NCBI GenBank assembly: GCA_002338895.1
Contig: DDJH01000223.1
Coordinates: forward strand, 2,801 to 11,293
Direction: 5' to 3'
From: Lentisphaeria bacterium UBA1829
GTDB lineage: Bacteria; Verrucomicrobiota; Lentisphaeria; Victivallales; UBA1829
DNA: 8,493 nucleotides
This document shows, in pieces, positions 1-6,144 of the stretch. How positions within the stretch are numbered: the first letter of the stretch is position 1; every line of letters starts with the position of its first letter. The notes under the pieces were generated by a model, which worked only from the letters and a program-made list of their open reading frames with translations, was not told the DNA's origin and ran no database searches. A program made the translations under genes and the position numbers.

Positions 1-668
1 GTATCGTCGTCGTTCTCATACGCGATGATCGTTGCGTTCTGGAGGATGATGTGCATGACCTGCGCCTCCTTGTCCACGACGACTTTTCCGGAAGAAGCGG
101 TCACATCCTGTTCAATTCTGCGGTTGTTCTTGTTGAGGCGGTAGACCTGAATGCCCTTGATCTCCCCGGTGTCCGGATTTTTCTGGTCGATATACATATT
201 GAAGTCGTTGAAGTCGATGGGGATTCCGGGTTCGAAGAGGGCGAGCGGGTGGTCGACGGCGACACTTTTGACAACGGTCTGCGCCTTTCCGAGATACCGC
301 GGCCCCACCTCCAGCTGAAGGTAGAGACAGATGCATGTCAGCAGGAAAGTGAGCATGATAATCGGCGCCACGATCTGGAGGATCGAAACTCCGCACGCCC
401 GCATGGCCGTGATCTCGTTGTCCGCGGAGAGACGGCCGAACACGAGCATGATCGACACCAGCGCCGCCCAGGGGATCGTGAACGCCATCGCGATCGGCAG
501 CACATAGACCATGAACATCATCGCCGTCCCGATGTCCACGCCGTTGGAGACATATTCAAAGACCTTCACGAGTCTTGCGCCGGTCATGCCGAATGTCAGC
601 ACCCCCATGGCCATCAGGAACGTGAAAAGGAAGTTTTTTGCAACATAGAGATTCAGGGTTTTGAGCAT
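1..668 (-). CDS. LptF/LptG-family LPS export permease (3' end beyond window)
   Basis: This is the N-terminal 222 residues of an inner-membrane permease of the YjgP/YjgQ (LptF/LptG) family. Family members pair with the ATPase LptB to pull lipopolysaccharide out of the inner membrane and pass it to LptC/LptA. Visible features: hydrophobic segments at about residues 12-31, 50-77 and 95-118; the family hallmark GRLSADNEITAMRACG at 78-93 after the second segment; then a soluble stretch from about 120 that fits the start of the periplasmic jelly-roll. The frame stays open to the left edge, so the C-terminal half and last membrane helices are missing. The start at 668 is backed by AAGGA six bases upstream and by typical family spacing to the first helix. 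It is transcribed away from serC. I cannot decide between LptF and LptG from this part. Confidence 0.9.
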   Translation of the reverse strand, partial: MLKTLNLYVAKNFLFTFLMAMGVLTFGMTGARLVKVFEYVSNGVDIGTAMMFMVYVLPIAMAFTIPWAALVSIMLVFGRLSADNEITAMRACGVSILQIVAPIIMLTFLLTCICLYLQLEVGPRYLGKAQTVVKSVAVDHPLALFEPGIPIDFNDFNMYIDQKNPDTGEIKGIQVYRLNKNNRRIEQDVTASSGKVVVDKEAQVMHIILQNATIIAYENDDD

Positions 669-713
669 TCTTGATCCTTCGCGTTAATCAACGGGATAAA
701 GTCCGGATAAAAG

Positions 714-724
714 ATAATGTAGCA
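714..724 (-). promoter_or_regulatory. Putative extended -10 promoter element for the lptF/G gene
   Basis: On the minus strand the sequence TGCTACATTAT lies about 45 bases before the permease start. It reads as an extended -10 (TG, one base, TACATT). The same 10-mer GCTACATTAT occurs in the other direction before serC, which supports a promoter role. No convincing -35 is seen 16-18 bases upstream. The assignment is by pattern only. Confidence 0.45.
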
Positions 725-816
725 CGTCATCTGCGGATTTAAAAGCGCAAAAACAAGAAAAAAGAGGAGAATCTTGCCCGTCGAAGGGAAAAAGGTCTGG
801 TAAATTTAAAAAGATG

Positions 817-827
817 CGCTACATTAT
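817..827 (+). promoter_or_regulatory. Putative -10 promoter element for serC
   Basis: CGCTACATTAT lies about 52 bases before the serC start and shares GCTACATTAT with the oppositely oriented element at 714-723. The distance allows a 5' leader of roughly 45 bases. The candidate -35 region around 797-802 does not match TTGACA. An alternative reading is that the two copies are arms of an operator-like inverted repeat with a 94-base centre. Confidence 0.45.
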
Positions 828-878
828 AGCTTCCAAATCATTTTCGAAACAACCATAACCATACCAACGGAGGACACG

Positions 879-1958
879 ATGAGAGTTGTAAACTTCAGTG
901 CAGGGCCGGCAATGCTGCCGACGGTCGTCATGGAACGCGCACAGGCGGAATTCTGCGATTACAAAGGCTCCGGCTGCGGAGTGATGGAACACTCCCACCG
1001 CGGTCCGCTGTTTGACGAGATCATCGCCCGCGCAAACAGCAACATCCGGGAAATTCTCGGAGTCTCCGATGAGTATGACGTGGTCTACATCCAGGGCGGC
1101 GCCAGCCTCCAGTTCGCGATGATTCCGATGAACTTCATGAAGCAGGGCGGCTTTGCCCAGTATGCCGATACGGGAACGTGGTCCTCCAAGGCCATGAAAG
1201 AGGCGAAGCTGTTCGGAGAGGTTCAGGTTGTGGCCTCCAGCAAGGCGGACAATTACACCTATATTCCGGCCTTCAACACCTGGGAGCCGATTTCGGAAGA
1301 GGCATCCTACCTGCACATCACCAGCAACAACACGATCTACGGGACCCAGTATCAGGACTTCCCGGACAGCAAGTGCCCGATGATCGCCGACATGTCCAGC
1401 GACATCATGTCCCGGAAATTCGACATGAACAAATTTGCGATGATCTACGCGGGCGCCCAGAAGAATCTTGGTCCGAGCGGAGTTGCGGTGTGCATCATCC
1501 GGAAGGATCTGGTTTCCAGAACGCCGGCGAACGTCCCGACAATGCTCCGGTACGAGACCTTCACGAAGGCGAACTCCCTCTACAACACCCCGCCGACCTA
1601 CGGCATCTACATGATCGCCCTCGTGACCGACTGGATCAAGGAGATCGGCGGAATCGACGCCATCGAGAAGATCAACAATGCGAAAGCGGCGGCGCTCTAT
1701 GCGGCGATCGACGCTTCGGAAGGGTACTACAACTGCCCGGTTCACAAGGACAGCCGCTCCAGAATGAACGTTGTCTTCCGTCTTCCGAACGAAGATCTGG
1801 AAGCGAAGTTTGTCAAGGAGGCGAAAGCGGCCGGCATGATCGGACTGAAGGGACACCGCTCCGTCGGCGGAATCCGCGCCAGCATCTACAATGCCGTTCC
1901 GATGGAAGGCGTTGAGAAGCTGATCAACTTCATGAACGACTTCAAGAAAGCCAATTGA
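879..1958 (+). CDS. serC: Phosphoserine aminotransferase
   Basis: This is a 359-residue PLP-dependent class V aminotransferase of the SerC family, cytoplasmic and full length. SerC makes O-phosphoserine from 3-phosphohydroxypyruvate and glutamate in serine synthesis, and also acts in the DXP-dependent pyridoxal phosphate route. Visible features: N-terminal FSAGPAMLP; GVMEHSHRG near residue 35, the counterpart of the family's SVMEISHR; the cofactor-contact region GGASLQF; the PLP-binding lysine K195 in AGAQKNLGPSG; and C-terminal HRSVGGIRASIYNA with the substrate-binding arginine R333. The start follows GGAGGA at 869-874 with a 4-base gap to ATG. The gene is flanked by its own promoter region and a strong terminator, so it is probably monocistronic. 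No serA or serB lies in the window. Confidence 0.97.
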   Translation: MRVVNFSAGPAMLPTVVMERAQAEFCDYKGSGCGVMEHSHRGPLFDEIIARANSNIREILGVSDEYDVVYIQGGASLQFAMIPMNFMKQGGFAQYADTGTWSSKAMKEAKLFGEVQVVASSKADNYTYIPAFNTWEPISEEASYLHITSNNTIYGTQYQDFPDSKCPMIADMSSDIMSRKFDMNKFAMIYAGAQKNLGPSGVAVCIIRKDLVSRTPANVPTMLRYETFTKANSLYNTPPTYGIYMIALVTDWIKEIGGIDAIEKINNAKAAALYAAIDASEGYYNCPVHKDSRSRMNVVFRLPNEDLEAKFVKEAKAAGMIGLKGHRSVGGIRASIYNAVPMEGVEKLINFMNDFKKAN

Positions 1959-1970
1959 GTTTTTCGTTAA

Positions 1971-1988
1971 AAACGGTTTTGACCGTTT
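1971..1988 (+). other. Small hairpin just after serC
   Basis: AAACGG (1971-1976) and CCGTTT (1983-1988) can pair around a 6-base TTTTGA loop, starting 12 bases after the serC stop. It lacks a T-tract and sits upstream of the much stronger hairpin at 2003-2040. It might help protect the 3' end or be chance. Confidence 0.25.
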
Positions 1989-2002
1989 GCATCCATAACG
2001 AT

Positions 2003-2046
2003 CACGGTGCATATTAAGGCAACATCCGATATGCACCGTGTTTTTT
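2003..2046 (+). terminator. Rho-independent terminator of serC
   Basis: CACGGTGCATAT (2003-2014) pairs perfectly with ATATGCACCGTG (2029-2040) around a 14-base loop, and six T residues follow at 2041-2046. It lies 45 bases past the serC stop and just before the corA ribosome-binding site. It should end serC transcription and separate it from corA, although read-through could still feed corA. Confidence 0.9.
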
Positions 2047-2066
2047 AGAACGGGGAGGATCGCTCC

Positions 2067-2993
2067 ATGCTTCAAAAATATTCTGTACAGAACGGCAGAA
2101 TTGTTCAGGGGGATGAGGGCTCCATTCAAGTGGAGGTCTACATCATGCCCGATGAAGCCGAACGCACCAGGCTGATTGACGAGTATGAAATGAACGAGCA
2201 TACGATTGCGTCGTCCATCGACCCCGACGAAACGCCCCGAATTGAGTTTGAGGACAACCACACAGCCGTCATTCTCAAATATCCCAAGAACTACTCCGCG
2301 GACGACAATTTCCTGTTCCGGGTGAAGTCGATGGGAATCTTCGTTTTCGCCAGCCGCGTTGTGATCATCATTGACGAATACGTTCCGCTGTTCACCGGAA
2401 AGATCGCCAACAATGTCCATACGGTTCAGGACGTGATTATGAAAACGCTCCTGCTGACGATCCGCCACTTCGAAAGCCACCTGCGCGTGATCAACATGTG
2501 CAGCGACGAACTGGAGCATGCGATTGTCAGTTCCTACGACGGCAAGGAACTTCTGAATATGTTCACGCTGGAAAAGGGACTGGTCTACTATGTGAACGCG
2601 CTCAACGGCAACCGCCGGGTCATTGAACGCATGCGGGCGGCGGCTCTCAAGCTCGGGTTCACGGAAGAGAATATCGAGCTTCTGGAGGACATCTCCATTG
2701 AAAACCGCCAGTTCCTGGATCAGGCGGAGGTCTACTCCCAGGTGCTCTCCGGCATGATGGACGCACGGGCCTCCATGGTCAACAACAACCTGAACGTCAT
2801 GATGAAGAACATGAACGCCATCATGATTGCCATTGCCATCCCCTCGTTTATTGCAGCGGTGGGCGGCATGTCCGAATTTTCCGTTATTTTCGGAACAAAC
2901 TACAAGATCACCTATTCCATTTTCATGCTTCTGATGATTCTGATCGGAATCATCACCTTCTGGGTCATCAAGCTGGTTGCCAAGCACAACTGA
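2067..2993 (+). CDS. CorA-family divalent cation transporter with GMS in place of GMN
   Basis: This is a 308-residue protein of the CorA/Mrs2/Alr1 superfamily, whose members form pentameric inner-membrane channels for Mg2+ or related ions. The layout fits: an N-terminal cytoplasmic alpha/beta domain (about 1-125), a long helical region (about 125-248) that would form the stalk, and two C-terminal transmembrane helices (about 249-268 and 281-303) ending in a short tail with KLVAKHN. The signature loop after the first helix reads GGMSEF (266-271), where classical CorA has YGMNF; the asparagine of GMN lines the ion entrance. Such GMS forms may be a distinct subfamily, so the ion specificity is open. 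GGGGAGGA at 2052-2059, seven bases before ATG, fixes the start. No separate promoter is evident between the serC terminator and this gene, and a T-rich stretch covers part of the gap. Confidence 0.88.
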   Translation: MLQKYSVQNGRIVQGDEGSIQVEVYIMPDEAERTRLIDEYEMNEHTIASSIDPDETPRIEFEDNHTAVILKYPKNYSADDNFLFRVKSMGIFVFASRVVIIIDEYVPLFTGKIANNVHTVQDVIMKTLLLTIRHFESHLRVINMCSDELEHAIVSSYDGKELLNMFTLEKGLVYYVNALNGNRRVIERMRAAALKLGFTEENIELLEDISIENRQFLDQAEVYSQVLSGMMDARASMVNNNLNVMMKNMNAIMIAIAIPSFIAAVGGMSEFSVIFGTNYKITYSIFMLLMILIGIITFWVIKLVAKHN

Positions 2994-3000
2994 TTGTCAG

Positions 3001-3049
3001 AAAAGTCGCGGAATCGGAGAAAGCCGATCGGGGCTTTCAACGATTCCGC
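3001..3049 (-). terminator. Intrinsic terminator between corA and the alkyltransferase gene
   Basis: GCGGAATCG (3008-3016) pairs with CGATTCCGC (3041-3049). Inside it, GAAAGCC (3019-3025) pairs with GGCTTTC (3032-3038). The two stems are separated by a 2x2 internal mismatch and closed by a 6-base loop. On the minus strand the hairpin is followed by GACTTTT, so it fits best as the terminator of the minus-strand alkyltransferase gene. One arm lies inside that gene's last codons and stop. It starts 14 bases after the corA stop, so it may also stop or stabilise the corA transcript, although that strand has no T-tract. Confidence 0.75.
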
Positions 3050-3522
3050 AGTCCGCAGAGTTCCAGTTTCAGAAGAGCGGCTTTCAGATCCAGACCGCCG
3101 GCATAACCGACAAGATCCCCATGGGATCCGATCACGCGATGACAGGGGATCAGGATCGGGATCGGATTGCGGTGGTTCGCCATTCCGACCGCGCGCACGG
3201 CCCGGGGATTGCCGATCTGCGCCGCGACTTCCCGGTAGGAAACGGTCTGACCGTAGGGAATGGTGCAAAGCGCATTCCAGACGGACCGCATGAAGGCGGT
3301 TCCCTGCGGAGCGAGCGGAAGATCGAAGCGGGTTCGGAAACCGTCGAAATATTCCCGGAGCTGACGGAAGGCGTCGGCCAGCAGCGCGGAGCGCCATTGG
3401 CAGACCCCTTTTTCCGCGATTTCTCCCGGGAGGTACAGGCGGACAATGGAATCGGCCTGTTCCCGGATTCCGATCCGTCCGAAGCGGGTTTCCTCATACC
3501 AGAGACAAGTGGAATCATCCAT
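3037..3522 (-). CDS. ogt: Methylated-DNA--[protein]-cysteine S-methyltransferase
   Basis: This is a 161-residue suicide DNA-repair protein that moves alkyl groups from O6-alkylguanine (and O4-alkylthymine) onto its own cysteine. Visible features: a short N-terminal domain (about 1-70); the C-terminal winged-helix domain beginning near GTAFMRSVWNAL; PYGQTVSYREVA; the asparagine hinge/arginine-finger region RAVRAVGMANHRNP; and the active-site motif IPCHRVIG with acceptor C127. The protein ends shortly after YAGGLDLKAALL. The length is normal for Ogt/MGMT proteins without the Ada N-terminal domain. I chose the start at 3522 because AGGAG sits six bases upstream; an ATG 33 bases earlier lacks one. 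The gene lies 87 bases downstream of the synthase gene on the same strand and could be read from its promoter. ogt is a family-level name; orthology was not tested. Confidence 0.93.
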   Translation of the reverse strand: MDDSTCLWYEETRFGRIGIREQADSIVRLYLPGEIAEKGVCQWRSALLADAFRQLREYFDGFRTRFDLPLAPQGTAFMRSVWNALCTIPYGQTVSYREVAAQIGNPRAVRAVGMANHRNPIPILIPCHRVIGSHGDLVGYAGGLDLKAALLKLELCGLRNR

Positions 3523-3609
3523 GATTTTCTCCTGTTTTATTTGTCGGTTGGACAATCGGGGAGAACGGATGTTCCCTTCTCATCCCGGCAGCAGCGGCGG
3601 AAAAAACGG

Positions 3610-5148
3610 TTACTGAATCACCAGATTGAGCATTTTTTCCGTTGCGACGATCGCCGCGGCGATCTGATCGCTGTCGACGCCGGTTGTGGTGAGCTTTTTA
3701 TTGTCGGGCAGTTCCCAGCTGATGGTGGTTTCGACGAGGGCGTCGGTTTTTCCGCCCGGCGGGATCCGCACCTGATAATCGGCCAGACGGGGGAAGGTGA
3801 TTCCCTGTTTCCGGAGAAGTTTCCGGAGCGCCTTGACGAAGGCGTCGTACCCTCCGTCTCCGCTGGACTTTTCGGAGAAGGGCTTTCCGTCGAGTTCGAT
3901 TTTGACCAGGGCCTTCGGCAGGACGTTCATACGGGTTTCGATCTGATAATCGACGACCCGGACCCGTCCGCTGATCGGCGTGCGCAGGACACTTGCGATG
4001 ATGAACGGGAGATCCGCCGCGGAAACCTGCTTCTTCTTATCGCCGAGCCGGACGATCTCCTGCAGTACTTTTGCGCGGACACCGGGTTCCAGTTCCGCCA
4101 TTCCGATCGCCTGAAGATTCTGATCCAGCGAGGCTTTTCCGGAGAGTTTTCCAAGCGCATAGTCGCGTTTCCGCCCGAAGCGTTCGGGGAGGAGACGGTT
4201 GGCGTAGAGATTCCCCTTCCGGTCGCCGTCCGCATGCACTCCGCAGGTCTGCGTGAAGACATCGCTTCCGACGACCGGCGCGTTCCATGCGTAGCGTTTT
4301 CCGGAGATGGTCTGAACAATTTCCGAAGCGTGCAGCAGCTCTTTTTCCACGACGCGGGTTTTCCGGTCGGTATGATCGTTGATCGCCACGACCAGCTGAG
4401 CGAGCGACTGGTTTCCGGTTCTCTCTCCGAGCCCGTTGACTGTCACATGAATTCCGCTGACACCGGCTTTCACGGCGGCGAGACTGTTTGCCGTCACCAG
4501 TCCGTAATCGTTGTGTCCATGGAAATCGACCCGGAGATCCGGCGCCGCCGAGTAGACCCAGTCCAGATAGCGCGACACCTGTTCCGGCGTCAGAATTCCG
4601 AGCGTATCCGGCAGCATGATCCGTTCGATCTCCATTTCCGACAGTCTCCGCAGGAAAGCGAACACATACGGAAAGGAGTCCGCCATTCCGTTGGACCAGT
4701 CTTCGAGATACACATTCACCAGGAGTCCCATTTTCCGGGCCTGTTCGATCTCCCGGCAGACATCGGAAAAGTGTTCCTCCGGCTCTTTGCGCAGCTGGAC
4801 CCGGCAGTGGTTTTCGGATCCTTTTGCCAGAAGATTGAAGACCGTGCCGCCGCATTCCCGCATCCAGTTTGCGGATTTCCCGCCGTCGACGAATCCGAGA
4901 ATTTCCATCCGGTCGAGACAGTTTCGATGCTCGGCCCACTTCAGAATGGACCGCAGTCCCTCCTTCTCCCCTTCCGACACGCGGGCCGAACCGATCTCCA
5001 GCCGGTCAATATGAAGATGCGAAATGAAAAGACGCGCAATCTCAAACTTCTCTGCTGGAGTGTACGCGACGCCGGGGGTCTGCTCGCCGTCGCGCAATGT
5101 GGTGTCAAGCACCTCGACATAGCGGGCGAATCTGTTTTTCATTTTCAT
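3610..5148 (-). CDS. 2-isopropylmalate/(R)-citramalate synthase-family enzyme with regulatory domain
   Basis: This is a 512-residue enzyme of the LeuA/CimA/homocitrate synthase family, which condenses acetyl-CoA with a 2-oxoacid at the entry to leucine, isoleucine or related pathways. Visible features: a TIM-barrel start VLDTTLRDGEQTPG (residues 13-26), with D16 the expected metal ligand; metal-binding HGHND (210-214); NGLGERTGNQ (238-247); a linker around 300-385; and a C-terminal LeuA-type allosteric domain (about 390-512) with SGDGGYDAFVKAL and TTTGVDSDQIAAAIVATEK. From memory it resembles the Bacteroides isopropylmalate-synthase paralogue (DTTLRDGEQ, SARVSEGE, YLEDWSNGM, LPDTLGIL) more than classical LeuA. 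Substrate choice cannot be read from sequence here, and leuB/leuCD are absent from the window, so no symbol is given. The start at 5148 has AGGTG five bases upstream; longer in-frame extensions lack such a site and look non-coding. Confidence 0.9.
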   Translation of the reverse strand: MKMKNRFARYVEVLDTTLRDGEQTPGVAYTPAEKFEIARLFISHLHIDRLEIGSARVSEGEKEGLRSILKWAEHRNCLDRMEILGFVDGGKSANWMRECGGTVFNLLAKGSENHCRVQLRKEPEEHFSDVCREIEQARKMGLLVNVYLEDWSNGMADSFPYVFAFLRRLSEMEIERIMLPDTLGILTPEQVSRYLDWVYSAAPDLRVDFHGHNDYGLVTANSLAAVKAGVSGIHVTVNGLGERTGNQSLAQLVVAINDHTDRKTRVVEKELLHASEIVQTISGKRYAWNAPVVGSDVFTQTCGVHADGDRKGNLYANRLLPERFGRKRDYALGKLSGKASLDQNLQAIGMAELEPGVRAKVLQEIVRLGDKKKQVSAADLPFIIASVLRTPISGRVRVVDYQIETRMNVLPKALVKIELDGKPFSEKSSGDGGYDAFVKALRKLLRKQGITFPRLADYQVRIPPGGKTDALVETTISWELPDNKKLTTTGVDSDQIAAAIVATEKMLNLVIQ

Positions 5149-5171
5149 TTCTGCACCTGTTCTTTTTGCAT
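5145..5171 (-). other. Possible 8-codon leader ORF overlapping the synthase start
   Basis: On the minus strand an ATG at 5171 opens an 8-residue frame (MQKEQVQK). Its TGA stop overlaps the ATG of the synthase as ATGA (5148-5145). That arrangement could couple translation. It contains no run of Leu, Ile or Val codons, so it is not a classical attenuator peptide, and its own ribosome-binding site is weak. It may be chance. Confidence 0.2.
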
Positions 5172-5212
5172 TGGGTTGCTGTTCCATCCGGACCGTTCCG
5201 GGTGGGAGAGAT

Positions 5213-5241
5213 ACAATACAATCGTTTTTCATTTTTGCAAA
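5213..5241 (-). promoter_or_regulatory. Putative sigma70-like promoter of the synthase gene
   Basis: On the minus strand TTTGCA (5241-5236) and TATTGT (5218-5213) are separated by exactly 17 bases in an AT-rich stretch, about 65 bases before the synthase start. This gives the gene its own promoter downstream of the AraC gene on the same strand. No terminator is clear between the two genes, so read-through from the upstream operon is also possible. Confidence 0.5.
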
Positions 5242-5282
5242 TTTTTCCCGGAAATTCCGAACAAAATCCGTCGCACTCCCCC

Positions 5283-6140
5283 TCAGCGGTTTTTCCGGTA
5301 GAGATCCGGCGAGACTCCATAGCGGAGACGGAATGCACGGCAGAAATAGCTCCCGTCGGAAAACCCGCAACGGGACGCCACCTCCTTCACGCTGCAGTTC
5401 TCCATCTGCAGAATACGGGCGGCGTGTCCCAGCCGCAGTTCGCGGAGGAACTCTCCCGGCGAGGTCCCGTGAATCCGGGTGAACATCCGGGAAAAGTGAC
5501 ATCGGCTGTATCCCGCCGCCTCCGCAATGTCCGCCACCGTGATATCCTCCGCATAATGTTCCATGCAGAACCGGACCGCCTCCAGCACGAAAGAGGCCTC
5601 GGATTCCGCAATATCCTGAAGCGTCAGCTCCTCGAACAGCGTCATCAGGAATCCATAGGCAAGGGACGAGGCGTGCAGCGCATCGCGGATCCGTCTGTTT
5701 TTCGCGGCGGAAACGATCCCGAACGCCGAGTCCAGACTCTTCGATCGCCCGACCGGAAGATGGACCACCGGACCGAATTTCCGTCTCAGCTCCTCCCAGA
5801 TCCGCATTGCCTCCGACCCGCTCAGATTCACATAGACGTGTTTCCAGAACGCGGAATCCGGCGGCAGACGGTACCGGTGGTCTTCCGGAACCGACAGCAG
5901 CATCGCATCTCCCATCCGGAGACGCCGGCTGCCTCCTCCGATCATCAGTTCCCCTTCCCCGTCCACCGTGCACTGGAAAATGCACATCGGACTCTCCCCC
6001 CTCCGAAGTCCGTTCCAGTCGTATGCGTGCTCGGTCCGCTTCTCAAAACCGCATCCGACCAGCATCACATGCAGATGCAGCGGAGCAAGGGGAAAATACA
6101 ATCCGGTGGAAAAATAGTCCTCATCCGACCAGGACGGCAT
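5283..6140 (-). CDS. AraC/XylS-family transcriptional regulator
   Basis: This is a 285-residue regulator of the AraC family with an N-terminal cupin-like sensor (about 1-115) and a C-terminal double helix-turn-helix domain (about 183-283). The first HTH is near DITVADIAEAAGYSRCHFSRMF (199-220, split here as ITVADIAEAAGYS then RCHFSRMF). The second is near SVKEVASRCGFSDGSYFCRA, followed by the family signature FRLRYGVSPDLYR. The sensor part shows FQCTVDGEGELMIGG and a GDAMLLSVPEDHRY turn, typical of sugar-responsive members. The start at 6140 is 4 bases past the nif3 stop, preceded by a weak GAGAAG, which suggests translational coupling. The longer in-frame N-terminal reading overlaps nif3 and is rejected. 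Placement at the end of a cluster with rhaB hints at control of a sugar regulon; the ligand is unknown. Confidence 0.93.
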   Translation of the reverse strand: MPSWSDEDYFSTGLYFPLAPLHLHVMLVGCGFEKRTEHAYDWNGLRRGESPMCIFQCTVDGEGELMIGGGSRRLRMGDAMLLSVPEDHRYRLPPDSAFWKHVYVNLSGSEAMRIWEELRRKFGPVVHLPVGRSKSLDSAFGIVSAAKNRRIRDALHASSLAYGFLMTLFEELTLQDIAESEASFVLEAVRFCMEHYAEDITVADIAEAAGYSRCHFSRMFTRIHGTSPGEFLRELRLGHAARILQMENCSVKEVASRCGFSDGSYFCRAFRLRYGVSPDLYRKNR

Positions 6141-6144
6141 CTTC

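Noticed and set aside
51..674. 207-codon plus-strand frame at the left edge
   Set aside because: It is antisense to the LptF/LptG-type gene, which has clear membrane helices and the family motif, and its His/Asp/Arg-rich translation is typical of a shadow frame.
819..2987. 722-codon open frame on the minus strand opposite serC and corA
   Set aside because: It runs antisense across two well-supported genes and the terminator between them, and its His/Asp/Arg/Val-rich translation shows no domain. It is a by-product of codon usage in the real genes.
3541..3555. TTGTC/GACAA hairpin upstream of the alkyltransferase gene
   Set aside because: A five-base stem this short is expected by chance, and nothing ties it to regulation.
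5188..5201. CCGGA/TCCGG inverted repeat as a terminator after the AraC gene
   Set aside because: The stem is only five base pairs and no T-tract follows on the minus strand.
5249..5259. CGGAAATTCCG palindrome as a terminator or operator
   Set aside because: It is short, TCCGG/CCGGA-type words are very common throughout this window, and no T-tract follows.
2977..5301. 774-codon open frame on the plus strand opposite the alkyltransferase and synthase genes
   Set aside because: It lies antisense to two genes with clear catalytic motifs, crosses their intergenic gap and shows no recognisable domain or good start.
5149..5985. N-terminal extension of the synthase frame up to 5985
   Set aside because: The added residues are read out of frame through the AraC gene and the promoter region; a ribosome-binding site and family length support the start at 5148.
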